A stretch of DNA of 64,000 nt from Aeromonas veronii (GTDB lineage Bacteria > Pseudomonadota > Gammaproteobacteria > Enterobacterales > Aeromonadaceae), in NCBI GenBank assembly GCA_041319085.1, contig CP101033.1:894501-958500 (forward strand), in the 5' to 3' direction. The translations under genes and the position numbers were made by a program. Positions 17,540 to 29,051 of the stretch are shown here, in pieces. Each line of letters starts with the position of its first letter. Within the stretch, counting starts at the first letter, position 1. The notes below the pieces were generated by a model. The model made no database searches. It was not told where the DNA came from and saw only the letters and a program-made list of their open reading frames with translations.

Positions 17540-18997
17540 TTATTTTTGCTCGAAAAGCTCGCGTACCTCCCGCGAGGGCGGCGCCGTCAACAGGCTCACC
17601 GTGATAAAGACCACCAGCGCCAGCGTGAGGCTCGGTACGATGGCGTGCAGGCCAGCCAGTTTGATCCCCCACTGACTCAGCACCCCATAGCTGATGATGC
17701 CGCTGACCATGCTGGCCAGCGCGCCCGGGCCGTTGGCTCGCGACCAGTAGAGTCCAAGCACCAGCGGCCAGAGGAACACCGCCTGCAGACCGCCAAAGGC
17801 GAGCAGGTTGAGCCAGATGATCATCTCGGGCGGTTGCAACGCCGCCAGCAGCACCAGGGTGCCGAGGATCAGGGTGCAGAGCAGCGAGAGGCGCGGAATG
17901 CGCACTTCCAGCTTCTCCTGCTTCGGGCTCAGGTAGTTGAGGTAGAGATCCTTCACCAGAGTGGCGGAAGCCTGGATCAGCTGGGAGTCGATGGTGGACA
18001 TGATGGCCGCCATCGGCGCCGCCAGAAAGACCCCGGCCAGCCAGGGTGGCAGCACGGCCATCATCAGCGATGGCATGATCTTGTCCGGGCTGTCCATGCC
18101 GGGCAGGATGGCGCGGCCAAGGGCGCCAGCCAGATGCATGCCAAACATCAGCAGGGCGCTGACCACGGTGCCGATCAGAATGCCGCGATGGAGCGCCTTG
18201 CTGTCGCGATAGCCAAAACAGCGCAGCGCCGAGTGGGGTAGCCCCACCACCCCGACACAGACCAGGATCCAGAAGCTCAGCATAAAGGGCTGGGTCAGCA
18301 TGTCGCCGGCCCCTTGCGGGCTCACTAGCTTGGGATCGATCTCCCTGAGCTGGTGGATGAGGTTCGGCAGGCCGTCACCGGCGACCAGAATCCCCGCCAG
18401 CAGGGCGCCGGTGCCGATCAGCATGATGATCCCCTGCAGCGCATCGGTCATCACCACTGCCCGGAAGCCGCCGATGATGGTGTAGAGCAGCACGCAACTG
18501 GCAAACAGCATCAGCCCCTGCTGGTAGGAGAGGCCGGTCGCGGTCTCCAGCAGGCGGGCGCCGCCGATAAACTGCACCACCATGGTGGCGATAAAGGCGA
18601 GGATGATAGTAACGGAACCAAGGATCACCACCGCCTTGCTCTGATAGCGGGCCCACAGCATGTCGTTGATGGTCACCGCATTGACCCGGCGGGCGATGAT
18701 GGCGAACTTCTTGCCAAGCACTCCCAGAGTGAGCCAGACGGTGGGCAGCTGGATCATCGCCAGCAACACCCAGCCCAGACCGATTTTGTAGGCGGCGCCC
18801 GGCCCGCCGATAAAGGAGGAGGCCGAGGTGTAGGTAGCCACTAGCGTCATCGCCAGCACCAGCCCGCCCATGCTGCGGTTGCCGATGAAGTACTCCTGCA
18901 CGAAGTTGCCTTCGGCGCGATGGCGGCTGGCCCAGAAACCGACCCCTAGCACCAGCACCAGATAGATGACGAGCGGCAGCATCAGCTCAAGATTCAT
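17540..18997 (-). CDS. panF: Sodium/pantothenate symporter
   Basis: The 485-residue protein is near the length of E. coli PanF (483) and has about 13 hydrophobic helices of the sodium:solute symporter family. The characteristic Gly-Gly-Phe-Arg-Ala-Val-Val-Met-Thr-Asp stretch is near residue 190. It imports pantothenate with sodium. ATG 18997 was chosen because it begins the conserved N-terminus and has GGAGT upstream; the gene overlaps yhdT by 11 bases. Gene order accB-accC-yhdT-panF is as in E. coli. Confidence 0.95.
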   Translation of the reverse strand: MNLELMLPLVIYLVLVLGVGFWASRHRAEGNFVQEYFIGNRSMGGLVLAMTLVATYTSASSFIGGPGAAYKIGLGWVLLAMIQLPTVWLTLGVLGKKFAIIARRVNAVTINDMLWARYQSKAVVILGSVTIILAFIATMVVQFIGGARLLETATGLSYQQGLMLFASCVLLYTIIGGFRAVVMTDALQGIIMLIGTGALLAGILVAGDGLPNLIHQLREIDPKLVSPQGAGDMLTQPFMLSFWILVCVGVVGLPHSALRCFGYRDSKALHRGILIGTVVSALLMFGMHLAGALGRAILPGMDSPDKIMPSLMMAVLPPWLAGVFLAAPMAAIMSTIDSQLIQASATLVKDLYLNYLSPKQEKLEVRIPRLSLLCTLILGTLVLLAALQPPEMIIWLNLLAFGGLQAVFLWPLVLGLYWSRANGPGALASMVSGIISYGVLSQWGIKLAGLHAIVPSLTLALVVFITVSLLTAPPSREVRELFEQK

Positions 18998-19250
18998 GGG
19001 ATGACTCCTTGCCGGAAGGGGAGTGGGTATCGAGGGGGATCTCCACAAACAGCCGGTTTACCATCAGGGCGCAGAGCAGAATGAACAGCAGTGGCATCAC
19101 CATGCAGCTGAGCAGGAACCACAGCGGCAGCCCCCATAACTCCAGCTGGAGCGGGATAAAATAGGCGGTGCCATACCAGGCAAAGAAGTAGAACAGGGTC
19201 AGCAGCAGGCAGAAAGCGGCTTCCCGGCGGGCGAGAGCAAAACGGTTCAC
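18987..19250 (-). CDS. yhdT: YhdT family small membrane protein
   Basis: An 87-residue protein with two hydrophobic helices (about residues 11-31 and 42-66), matching E. coli YhdT (80 residues), which is always encoded with panF. It may assist the symporter, but no function is established. GTG 19250 is chosen over TTG 19289 because GGAGG lies seven bases upstream. Its end overlaps panF. Confidence 0.88.
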   Translation of the reverse strand: MNRFALARREAAFCLLLTLFYFFAWYGTAYFIPLQLELWGLPLWFLLSCMVMPLLFILLCALMVNRLFVEIPLDTHSPSGKESSHES

Positions 19251-19286
19251 CTTGGCCTCCGACAAATTTGAGGGGCGCAAGGATAA

Positions 19287-19318
19287 CAAAAAAGGGCCAT
19301 GTCGCCATGGCCCTTTTT
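19287..19318. terminator. Bidirectional terminator between accC and yhdT
   Basis: AAAGGGCCATG pairs perfectly with CATGGCCCTTT around TCGC, with T runs on both strands. It sits just upstream of the yhdT start and downstream of accC, so it ends the aroQ-accB-accC transcript and separates it from yhdT-panF. Confidence 0.9.
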
Positions 19319-19377
19319 CAGCAGAGGCTCCTTGCGGAGCAGACTTCCATCGGAAGTCCGGTCTCTATCAGCGATCC

Positions 19378-20718
19378 TTACAGACCCAACTTCTTGTGCA
19401 GATAGTGGATATTGGTGCCACCGTGCTGGAAGTTTTCGTCTTTCATGATCTCTTTTTGCAACGGTACGTTGGTCTTGATCCCTTCCACTACCAGCTCGTC
19501 CAGCGCATGGCGCATGCGGGCGATGGCAATGTCACGATTCTCGCCGTAGCAGATCAGCTTGCCGATCATCGAATCGTAGTGGGGCGGTACCTTGTAACCG
19601 GCATAGATGTGGGAGTCCCAACGCACGCCCAGACCACCCGGCGCGTGGAAGCGCTGCACCAGACCCGGAGAGGGCATGAAGGTGGCCGGATCTTCGGCGT
19701 TGATCCGGCACTCGATGGCATGGCCACGGATGCGGATATCCTGCTGGGTGATCGACAGGGGCTGACCGGCGGCGATGCGCAGCTGCTCCTTGATCAGATC
19801 GATACCGGTGACCATCTCGGTGACCGGATGCTCAACCTGAATACGGGTGTTCATCTCGATGAAATAGAACTCGCCGTTCTCGTACAGGAACTCGAAAGTA
19901 CCCGCACCGCGGTAGCCGATCTCGATACAGGCACGCACACAGCGCTCACCGATGAACTTGCGCATTTCGGCGGTGATGCCGGGTGCCGGCGCCTCTTCCA
20001 CCACTTTCTGGTGGCGACGCTGCATGGAGCAGTCACGCTCGCCCAGATAGAGGGCGTTGCCCTGGCCGTCTGCCAACACCTGAATTTCGATGTGGCGCGG
20101 GTTTTCCAGGTACTTCTCCATGTAGACCATGTCGTTCTTGAAGAACTGGCCTGCTTCGGATTTGGTCAGGGCGATGGCACCCGCCAGTTCCGCTTCATTG
20201 CGCACCACGCGCATACCGCGACCACCACCGCCACCGGCGGCCTTGATGATCACCGGATAGCCGATGCGCTTGGCAATGGCGGCGTTGTGCTTGGCGTCGT
20301 TGTCGACGGGGCCGTCAGAGCCCGGTACGCATGGTACGCCCGCTTTCTTCATCGCTTCGATGGCAGAGACCTTGTCACCCATCAGGCGAATGGTCTCAGG
20401 CCTAGGGCCGATGAAGATGAAGCCGGATTTTTCGACCACTTCGGCGAAATCGGCGTTCTCGGAGAGGAAGCCGTAACCCGGGTGGATGGCCACGGCACCG
20501 GTTACCTCGGCGGCGGCGATGATGGCCGGGACGTTGAGGTAGGAGTCGGTACTGGCCGGTTTGCCGATACAGATGGATTCGTCGGCCAGCAGCACATGTT
20601 TGAGCTCCCGGTCGGCGGTGGAGTGAACGGCCACTGTCTTGATCCCGAGCTCTTTACAAGCGCGCAGGATCCGCAGGGCAATTTCACCGCGGTTGGCGAT
20701 GACTACTTTGTCCAACAT
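19378..20718 (-). CDS. accC: Biotin carboxylase subunit of acetyl-CoA carboxylase
   Basis: The 446-residue protein matches E. coli AccC (449). It has a pre-ATP-grasp domain (about 1-110), an ATP-grasp domain with the glycine-rich loop Gly-Gly-Gly-Gly-Arg-Gly-Met (near 162-169), and the [10 protein letters not shown] catalytic segment (about 287-296). It carboxylates biotin on AccB in the first step of fatty acid synthesis. It lies 15 bases after accB in an operon. Confidence 0.98.
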   Translation of the reverse strand: MLDKVVIANRGEIALRILRACKELGIKTVAVHSTADRELKHVLLADESICIGKPASTDSYLNVPAIIAAAEVTGAVAIHPGYGFLSENADFAEVVEKSGFIFIGPRPETIRLMGDKVSAIEAMKKAGVPCVPGSDGPVDNDAKHNAAIAKRIGYPVIIKAAGGGGGRGMRVVRNEAELAGAIALTKSEAGQFFKNDMVYMEKYLENPRHIEIQVLADGQGNALYLGERDCSMQRRHQKVVEEAPAPGITAEMRKFIGERCVRACIEIGYRGAGTFEFLYENGEFYFIEMNTRIQVEHPVTEMVTGIDLIKEQLRIAAGQPLSITQQDIRIRGHAIECRINAEDPATFMPSPGLVQRFHAPGGLGVRWDSHIYAGYKVPPHYDSMIGKLICYGENRDIAIARMRHALDELVVEGIKTNVPLQKEIMKDENFQHGGTNIHYLHKKLGL

Positions 20719-20733
20719 GGGTGGCGATTTCCC

Positions 20734-21192
20734 TTATTCGATGATGAACAGCGGCTCGTCAAATTCGACGGCCTGACCATTTTCAACCAGGATCGCTTTG
20801 ATCACACCGGCCTTGTCGGACTCGATTTGGTTCATCATTTTCATGGCTTCGACGATGCACAGAGTGTCGCCGACATTGACGTGCTGACCCACTTCCGCGA
20901 ACGGTTTGGCATCCGGGCTGGAGGAGCGGTAGAAGGAGCCAACCATGGGGGAGCGCATCAGGTGACCGCTCGGGGCGGCATCGGCGGCCGGTGCAGCGGC
21001 AACCGGGGCGGCAGCGGCAGGTGCGGCAACCGGAGCGGCTTGCTGCATCATCATCTGCGGCATGGCGGTGGTCACCTGACCGGAGAAGTTGCGGCTGATG
21101 CGAACGGACTCTTCACCTTCGGAGATCTCCAGTTCGGCGATGCCGGACTCTTCAACCAGTTCAATCAGCTTCTTGATTTTGCGGATATCCAT
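20734..21192 (-). CDS. accB: Biotin carboxyl carrier protein
   Basis: The 152-residue protein has a helical N-terminal region, an Ala/Pro-rich flexible linker (about 50-75) and a C-terminal biotinyl domain with Glu-Ala-Met-Lys-Met, where Lys118 is the biotinylation site. It shuttles the carboxyl group between AccC and the transferase. ATG 21192 begins the conserved Met-Asp-Ile-Arg-Lys and is preceded by GAGAA. Confidence 0.97.
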   Translation of the reverse strand: MDIRKIKKLIELVEESGIAELEISEGEESVRISRNFSGQVTTAMPQMMMQQAAPVAAPAAAAPVAAAPAADAAPSGHLMRSPMVGSFYRSSSPDAKPFAEVGQHVNVGDTLCIVEAMKMMNQIESDKAGVIKAILVENGQAVEFDEPLFIIE

Positions 21193-21228
21193 TAGCATTC
21201 TCTTTCTTCTTTATCTGATCAGTGATTA

Positions 21229-21678
21229 TCAAGCCGCGCGCAGATGGTGCACGGCCGCGGTTAAAGCGAATTGGTAGCCATCGGCCCCCAGACCACAAAT
21301 GACCCCTTTGGCGACATCAGACAGATAGGAGTGATGACGGAACGGCTCCCTGGCATGGACGTTTGACAGGTGAACCTCGATAAAAGGGATGGCAACGCCC
21401 AGCAGCGCATCGCGGATGGCGACGCTGGTGTGGGTGAAGGCGGCTGGATTGATGATGATAAAATCCACCTGGCCCATGGCCTGATGGATGCGGCTGACCA
21501 ACTCATGTTCGGCGTTGGATTGCAGATGTTCCAGAGTGACACCGAGTTCGCTGGCGTTAAGCTTCAGATCGGCGACGATCTCATCGAGCGTCTTGCTGCC
21601 GTAGATACCCGGTTCCCGTTTGCCCAGCAGATTCAGGTTTGGTCCGTTGAGCAGGAGAATTCGGTGATGTTGCGACAT
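21229..21678 (-). CDS. aroQ: Type II 3-dehydroquinate dehydratase
   Basis: The 149-residue protein has the type II signature [11 protein letters not shown] near residue 10, with the catalytic tyrosine at about 26, and the Asn-Pro-Ala-Ala-Phe-Thr-His motif near 78-84. It dehydrates 3-dehydroquinate in the shikimate pathway. It heads the aroQ-accB-accC operon, as in Vibrio and Pseudomonas. Confidence 0.97.
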   Translation of the reverse strand: MSQHHRILLLNGPNLNLLGKREPGIYGSKTLDEIVADLKLNASELGVTLEHLQSNAEHELVSRIHQAMGQVDFIIINPAAFTHTSVAIRDALLGVAIPFIEVHLSNVHAREPFRHHSYLSDVAKGVICGLGADGYQFALTAAVHHLRAA

Positions 21679-21966
21679 ATTGAGTGCATCCTCGATGATA
21701 ATGCTGCTATCTATCAGCTATCTTGTGGACTACCAGAAATCTAGCCATTTTCTGCGCAAATCGGTGTGCCCTGGCACACAGATTTCGCAATTATATTGAT
21801 TTCGTGAAAATTAGCAGCATTTTACTGGTCTAATCTCTACATCTGGCTATTTATTGCGCGTTTCGGTCGGCAAGGCGCCGTGACTGCCGTCCTGCTGTTT
21901 GCTGGCGGATGAGAAACGATAAAGCCGGCGCAGGGCCGGCTTTATTGAGCAACAAACGAAGCGGGA
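21679..21966. other. Intergenic region between aroQ and acs
   Basis: It carries the aroQ promoter on the minus strand and, at 21919-21945, a GC-rich hairpin (ATAAAGCCGGC with its complement) just after the acs stop, which probably ends acs although its T tract is weak. No gene is visible. Confidence 0.6.
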
Positions 21967-23913
<1,947 letters not shown>

Positions 23914-24062
23914 CTGTCACTCCTTTGAATAGATCTTTTAATGGTTTCTTAACAACTTATACCTTTGGTGGCGGGGGGCAATTAGACTTTTGGATAGGCG
24001 GCAACAGTTGGTTACAGGACAAAGAGTGACGATTAATCGGTGAGCGGGTAAAGAGGGCGGGG

Positions 24063-24431
24063 TTATCCCTTCTGGCGACCAAACGCCTGAATACCGCGCA
24101 CAAATACCAGCCAGCCGATCAGATGGAATGGGAGGGCCAGCAGATAGAGCAGCAGAAAGTGTGACTGGTTGCCACTGCTGTTGATGAAGTCGATCCAGGC
24201 GGCCAGCAGCGCCAGCATGCCGGCGATCTGGAAGCGGCGGCGCAACACCACCTCGACGCCGAGATTGGCAAGGTAGAGGGTGAGCAGGATGCCGGCAAAG
24301 CCGGTGAGCTGGGCGGTGCCGTAGAGCTCGCGATCCGGGTTGAACAGCAGCGCAATCAGGGGGGTAATGCCCTGATCCAGCGGGATCAGGGCCAGCAGCC
24401 AGCATGCAATCAGAAGCAGGGCTGTCTTCAT
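24063..24431 (-). CDS. Small hydrophobic membrane protein at the end of the tor operon
   Basis: A 122-residue protein with four hydrophobic segments (about residues 1-20, 32-50, 60-78 and 88-108) and a positively charged C-terminus. I do not recognise its family. Its start is seven bases after the torD stop on the same strand, so it is almost certainly cotranscribed with torCAD. It is not TorE, which is shorter and has one membrane helix. A role in assembly or anchoring of the TMAO reductase system is conceivable from position only. ATG 24431 was chosen because residues before it lie within torD. Confidence 0.7.
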   Translation of the reverse strand: MKTALLLIACWLLALIPLDQGITPLIALLFNPDRELYGTAQLTGFAGILLTLYLANLGVEVVLRRRFQIAGMLALLAAWIDFINSSGNQSHFLLLYLLALPFHLIGWLVFVRGIQAFGRQKG

Positions 24432-24438
24432 CTCGGGC

Positions 24439-25107
24439 TCAGTCGGCGGACGGTGCCGGTTTGACCAGAGAGAGATAGTTGGCATCCATCTTGAGGAAAA
24501 CCCCCAGCAGACGGGCACTGGCACCGTAGAAGCCAAACCGGTCGGCGGCGCGACAGGCGCTTTCGAACTTGTCGAACCAGCCCAGCAGATGACCGTGCAG
24601 CAGCGCTTCCTGTTCGTCGAGCCAGTTTTCCCGCTCGGCGGCGCTCTTTGCTTCCGCTGCGCGGATGATGAGGTTGCCCATCAGATCCAGCTCGATGGCC
24701 AGATGGTCGGCAGGCTCTTTGTATTTATCGCTGACATTGATGCCGAGGCGATCGAGGCGGGCCTGCATCTCGGCCATCGGGGCCTGCATCAGCAGTTTGG
24801 CCTCGCCACGATAGAGCGATTCGTAGGGCAGGGGGCCCTGCTTGGGATCCACCAGAAACAGGCCAGCGAAGTCGGCGGCCAGTTCCAGCTGGCGATCCGG
24901 GCGCACCAGCAGGCGAGCGATGGCGTCATTGAGTTCGGCCACGGCGTCGCGCATCGGATCCAGGGTCGAGAGGCTTTTCAGAAAGCTTCGCACATCATAG
25001 GTGTCATATTCGGCGATCTGCTCATCACTGAGTTCGGCGGCGAACAGGGTGGAGAACCACCAGTAGAGTTCGGCCCGGCGTTCGCTGGTAGCCATAAATT
25101 CCTGCAT
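24439..25107 (-). CDS. torD: TorA-specific chaperone TorD
   Basis: The 222-residue all-helical protein matches the TorD family (199 in E. coli). It includes the conserved [13 protein letters not shown] motif near residues 133-145. TorD binds the twin-arginine signal peptide of TorA and helps insert the molybdenum cofactor before export. ATG 25107 has GGAGG five bases upstream. It follows torA after a gap containing two hairpins. Confidence 0.93.
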   Translation of the reverse strand: MQEFMATSERRAELYWWFSTLFAAELSDEQIAEYDTYDVRSFLKSLSTLDPMRDAVAELNDAIARLLVRPDRQLELAADFAGLFLVDPKQGPLPYESLYRGEAKLLMQAPMAEMQARLDRLGINVSDKYKEPADHLAIELDLMGNLIIRAAEAKSAAERENWLDEQEALLHGHLLGWFDKFESACRAADRFGFYGASARLLGVFLKMDANYLSLVKPAPSAD

Positions 25108-25125
25108 TTTTCCTCCGTGGATGGC

Positions 25126-25204
25126 AATCGGGAGCCTTGATGGCTCCCGATTCTAACGACTTTAAAAATAAAGGAAACTCAAGGGGGCGCTTTCGTCCCC
25201 CCGG
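25126..25204 (-). other. Two intercistronic hairpins between torA and torD
   Basis: An 11-base perfect stem (AATCGGGAGCC with its complement, loop TTGAT) lies at 25126-25152, and a G/C-rich hairpin (GGGGG, GCGCTTTCGT, CCCCC core) lies at about 25182-25203 just after the torA stop. Neither has a T tract on the minus strand. They probably stabilise torCA mRNA and lower torD expression. Confidence 0.5.
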
Positions 25205-25206
25205 GG

Positions 25207-27699
25207 TCAGAGTGCCGGGAACATGGGGTCGATGCCCTTGGCCGATTCCGGCGCGCCGAACGCGGTGACGGCGGGCGCCGGTCCGTGGAACTTCTCGATC
25301 TCCACCAGCGCAGTGTGGGCCGTGGTGGCCTGTGCCAGGCTGGAGGAGCCGATGTCGGCGGTCAGCACATTGGGATCGCCGTAGGTACAGAGCGTACCGA
25401 CCTTGCCGCCCTCTTGCGGCCCATACCAGGCCCCTTCCTGAATGCGCACCACGCCGGGGGCGTAGTCATCGCTTACCACCAGACCAGCCAATACCTGACC
25501 GCGGCTGTTGAACACCCGCACCAGATCGCCGTCCTTGAGGCCACGGGATTTGGCATCCTGCGGATTCATGTAGACAGGCTCGCGACCCTGTACTGTGTAG
25601 GTGGCGCGGTAGTTGTCGGAGGAGCAGAGCTGGCTGTGCAGCCGCTTGTCCGGGTGGCAGGATTGCAGGTGCAGCGGGTACTGTTTGCTGCCCGGCCCGC
25701 CGTGGGAGCGCTCGTAGGGTTCGATCCAGACCGGGTGGCCCGGGCAATCCCCATAGCCGTAGTCGGCGATGGTCTTGGAGTAGATCTCGATAAGGCCGGA
25801 CGGAGTACCGAGGGGTTCCAGATCCGGCTCCTGACGGAACGACTCGTGACGCACCCAGGGTTGGCCAGTCGGGAAGGTGACGAAGCCTTCGCCGTGCCAG
25901 AACTGGCTGAAACGGGGCAGACGAATGCCGATGCCGCGGCCCTGCAGGCGGGCGTCGTCATAGATGCTCTGGATCCACTCCTGCTTGCTCTTGCCACCGG
26001 TGAACTCGGCCTCGCGACCGAAGCGACGGCAGAGATCGGCGAAGATGTCGTAGTCATCGCGCGCCTCGAACAGCGGCTCCACCACCTTGTACATGGCCAG
26101 AATGCCCGCATTGGAGTGAGAACCCCACTGCTCGATGTCATCCCGCTCGTAGGTGGTGGTGGCGGGCAGCACGATATCGGCGAAGCGGCAGCTGGCGGTC
26201 CACTGGTGATCGATGCTGACCACGGTTTCCAGCTTGCGCCAGGCCGCGACCATCTTGTTGCGATCCTGCTGGTGGTGGAACGGGTTGTTGCCGCAGAACA
26301 CCGCCATCTTCATGTGGGGGTAGGTGATGGTCTGGCCGTTGAAGGCGATCTGCTTGCCCGGATTGAGGATGCAGTCGACGAAACGGGCCACCGGAATGTA
26401 TTTGGAGTAGCCCTTCCAGTCGCCGTCATGGAGCGGCTTGGCCCCGGGAATGACCGAGCTGAAACCTGACATGATAGGGCCGCTGGAGGTGATGGTGCCC
26501 GCCCCGTTGTAGTGCCAGCCAAAGCCGTAACCGCCGCCCGGCAGGCCGATCTGGCCAATCATCGAGGCCAGTACCACCAGCATCCAGGCGTACTGTTCGC
26601 CGTGGTGCATGCGCTGCACACACCAGCCGCCGATAAGCTGGGTGCGGCCGCTGCTCATGGCGCGGGCTAGCTCGCGGATGGTCTCGGCAGGGACGCCACA
26701 AATGGCGGCGGCCCACTCGGCGTCCTTCACCTGACCATCGCTGGTGCCCAGCAGGTAGGGCAGGAACTTGTCAAAGCCGGTGGTGTAGTTCTTCAGGAAC
26801 GCCTCGTCGTGGCGCTTCTCGCTGTAGAGGGTGTGGGCGATGCCCAGCATCAGCGGCACATCGGTCTGCGGATTCAGGGTCACCTGATCGCAGTTGAGGT
26901 ACTTTTGGGTCTTGGATTTGACCGGATCGACACTGATCACCCGGATCTCGCCCTTGGCCACCTTCTCTCTCAGCTGTGCCCAGTAGTCGTAGACGCTGTG
27001 ATCCGGCACCAGCCAGCCCACTTGCAGGTTCTTGATGGGATCGGAGCCCCAGATGACGATGGTTTTGCTGTGCTCCAGCACCAGCGGCCAGGAGGTCTGC
27101 TGTTCATACACCTCCATCGCGCCCGCCACGTGGGGCAGGATCACCTGGGCGGCGCCGGTGGAGTAGTCACCGGCCTTGGCCAGATAGGTGCCGTGCAGGT
27201 TCATGGCGCGTCCCAGCATGGCGCCAGCGGAGTGCAGCTTGCCCACCGACTGCCAGCCGGAGTGACCGGCATAGAGGGCGCTCGGGCCATAGGTCTTCTG
27301 CACCCGCTCCAGCTCGTGATAGAAGAAGTCCAGCGCCTGGGACCAGGTCACCCGCACGAAGCGGTTCTGGCCGCGTTCGCTGGTGTCGGACTGGTGGCCC
27401 TTGCGCAGCCAGTCCAGCCGCACCATGGGATAGCGGATGCGGGAGGGGTTGTAGACCACCTCACTCAAGGCCTTGAGCATGTCGGTGGGGTGCTTGTCAT
27501 GCTCGAACGGCAGGGTCTCGACCCAGCGCCCATCGACCACCCGGGCACGGAAGGCGCCCCAGTGGGAGCCGGACTGCACCAGTTTTTCGCCGGACTCGGC
27601 GGCCATCACGGCGCGACCGAGCAGGGAGGGGCCGATCAGGGCAGAGGCACCGCTGGCCAGCAAGCCACCCAGAAAACCACGACGGGAAATATTGATCAT
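25207..27699 (-). CDS. torA: Trimethylamine N-oxide reductase, molybdopterin catalytic subunit
   Basis: The 830-residue protein matches TorA (848 in E. coli), of the DMSO reductase family. A twin-arginine signal peptide (Ser-Arg-Arg-Gly-Phe-Leu at residues 5-10, cleavage near Val-Met-Ala) directs folded export to the periplasm. Molybdopterin-binding motifs are spread through the protein, including the serine-ligand region Gly-Asp-Tyr-Ser-Thr-Gly and the C-terminal dinucleotide-binding domain (from about 690). It reduces TMAO with electrons from TorC. ATG 27699 was chosen because it places the twin-arginine motif at the normal distance and has GAGAGGAATAA upstream. Confidence 0.97.
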   Translation of the reverse strand: MINISRRGFLGGLLASGASALIGPSLLGRAVMAAESGEKLVQSGSHWGAFRARVVDGRWVETLPFEHDKHPTDMLKALSEVVYNPSRIRYPMVRLDWLRKGHQSDTSERGQNRFVRVTWSQALDFFYHELERVQKTYGPSALYAGHSGWQSVGKLHSAGAMLGRAMNLHGTYLAKAGDYSTGAAQVILPHVAGAMEVYEQQTSWPLVLEHSKTIVIWGSDPIKNLQVGWLVPDHSVYDYWAQLREKVAKGEIRVISVDPVKSKTQKYLNCDQVTLNPQTDVPLMLGIAHTLYSEKRHDEAFLKNYTTGFDKFLPYLLGTSDGQVKDAEWAAAICGVPAETIRELARAMSSGRTQLIGGWCVQRMHHGEQYAWMLVVLASMIGQIGLPGGGYGFGWHYNGAGTITSSGPIMSGFSSVIPGAKPLHDGDWKGYSKYIPVARFVDCILNPGKQIAFNGQTITYPHMKMAVFCGNNPFHHQQDRNKMVAAWRKLETVVSIDHQWTASCRFADIVLPATTTYERDDIEQWGSHSNAGILAMYKVVEPLFEARDDYDIFADLCRRFGREAEFTGGKSKQEWIQSIYDDARLQGRGIGIRLPRFSQFWHGEGFVTFPTGQPWVRHESFRQEPDLEPLGTPSGLIEIYSKTIADYGYGDCPGHPVWIEPYERSHGGPGSKQYPLHLQSCHPDKRLHSQLCSSDNYRATYTVQGREPVYMNPQDAKSRGLKDGDLVRVFNSRGQVLAGLVVSDDYAPGVVRIQEGAWYGPQEGGKVGTLCTYGDPNVLTADIGSSSLAQATTAHTALVEIEKFHGPAPAVTAFGAPESAKGIDPMFPAL

Positions 27700-27739
27700 C
27701 TTGTTATTCCTCTCTCGGATCCGGAACTCGAATCCGGAC

Positions 27740-28906
27740 TTAGTGGCTGCCCTGACCACCGGTATCGGCGGCATGGTTTTGCAGGTATTTGAGCAGGGTG
27801 CGCTCCTCTTCCTTGCTCAGGCGATAGTAGGCAGACATCGCTTTGAGTCCCGAGATCCAGCCGTTGGCAGTGAAGTGAGCGGGATCCGGCGCGCCGTGGC
27901 AGGAGTTGCAGGTGGATTTGTACATCTCGCCGGCGTAATCCCAGATCGGCTTGAGCGAGGACTCAAAGCCCTTGCCATCGACCCAGGCCTGCACCTGAAC
28001 CTGCTCCCACTTGATATGGGTGGCGCTGTCGGTCTCCTGCTTGAGCACTTTCTCGCTCGCTTTCAGTTCGTCACGGATGGTGGCGACGAAGACCCGCTTG
28101 CCCATGTATTCGCTCAGCACCCGGCCCTTGCCATCGCTCTCGCGCCACCCTTCGATGGTCACCTTGAGGCGATCGCCGCTGCGGTCCACCACGTCGATGC
28201 GGGAGGCAGGCAGCAGTTTGCCGACCGGGTCGCTGCTCTGTTCGCTGGCATAGAGATCTTTTTCACCCAGGTTGTAGAGGGTCTCGGCGGCTGGCGCCTG
28301 TTGCGCGTCGTTGACCAGGGTGGCGTAAGTGGCCCGGAAGCCGCCCGCCATGTTGGGCAGTTCGTGGGCGATGCCCTTGTGGCACTCGATGCAGTTCATG
28401 TTCTTCGCCGCCGCGTCTTTCATCGCCAGCGCGGCCGCCGGGGACTGCTTGGCGTGATCCATGTTGTCGTAGCTGTGGCAGGACTTGCAGGTCTTGGAGT
28501 TCTGGCTGCTCATCCGTGCCCACACCTTCTCGGCCAGATGCAGGCGCCGGTCCTCGAACTTTTCTTGGGTGTCGATGCTGTGGCCTATGTACTCCTGATA
28601 GAGGTCGTTGGCCGCCTCCATCTTGCGGGCCACCTTGCCGACAAAGTCCTTCGGCTGGTGACAGTCGGTACAGACCGCCTGTACCCCTGAGGCATTCTTG
28701 AAGTGGATGGACTCCTTGTACTCCGGATAGACGGTGTCTTTCATGGAGTGGCAGGAGATACAGAATTCGAGGCTGCTGGTTTTCTCAAAGCCGTAGTGCA
28801 GGCCGACGGTGCCCGCGAGGGTGACGCCGATGCCCACCAGAAGCAGCGCCAGTACCGACCAGCGGCGGCTGGGGGTGCGCAGGAAGTGCCACAGTTTTTT
28901 CATCAT
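27740..28906 (-). CDS. torC: Pentaheme c-type cytochrome TorC
   Basis: The 388-residue protein matches TorC (390). A single N-terminal membrane helix (about 18-38) anchors it; the NapC/NirT domain holds four Cys-X-X-Cys-His motifs (CISCH, CTDCH, CKSCH, CIECH) and the C-terminal domain holds a fifth (CNSCH, near residue 345). It passes electrons from menaquinol to TorA. It is the first gene of the operon, transcribed away from torR with predicted tor boxes between. Confidence 0.97.
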   Translation of the reverse strand: MMKKLWHFLRTPSRRWSVLALLLVGIGVTLAGTVGLHYGFEKTSSLEFCISCHSMKDTVYPEYKESIHFKNASGVQAVCTDCHQPKDFVGKVARKMEAANDLYQEYIGHSIDTQEKFEDRRLHLAEKVWARMSSQNSKTCKSCHSYDNMDHAKQSPAAALAMKDAAAKNMNCIECHKGIAHELPNMAGGFRATYATLVNDAQQAPAAETLYNLGEKDLYASEQSSDPVGKLLPASRIDVVDRSGDRLKVTIEGWRESDGKGRVLSEYMGKRVFVATIRDELKASEKVLKQETDSATHIKWEQVQVQAWVDGKGFESSLKPIWDYAGEMYKSTCNSCHGAPDPAHFTANGWISGLKAMSAYYRLSKEEERTLLKYLQNHAADTGGQGSH

Positions 28907-28951
28907 GCTCTCTCACATCACTTTTTTGATGGGAGCCATGATAGGGAGGCG

Positions 28952-28961
28952 TTGTGAACAG
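28952..28961 (-). promoter_or_regulatory. Candidate tor box 1
   Basis: On the minus strand this reads CTGTTCACAA, matching eight of ten bases of the E. coli tor box CTGTTCATAT, 46 bases before the torC start. TorR-phosphate binding here would activate torCAD. Confidence 0.5.
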
Positions 28962-29004
28962 GGCTGCCACCACAAATTAATGAAATAGGGGTATTTATGA
29001 CAAA

Positions 29005-29014
29005 ATGTGAATAG
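29005..29014 (-). promoter_or_regulatory. Candidate tor box 2
   Basis: On the minus strand this reads CTATTCACAT, also eight of ten matches to CTGTTCATAT and 38 bases before the torR start. Two boxes about 53 bases apart in the divergent region suggest TorR controls torCAD and perhaps its own gene. Confidence 0.4.
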
Positions 29015-29051
29015 AATAATCCTCCCTTGTCGACCATCGTGAACCCTGCCC

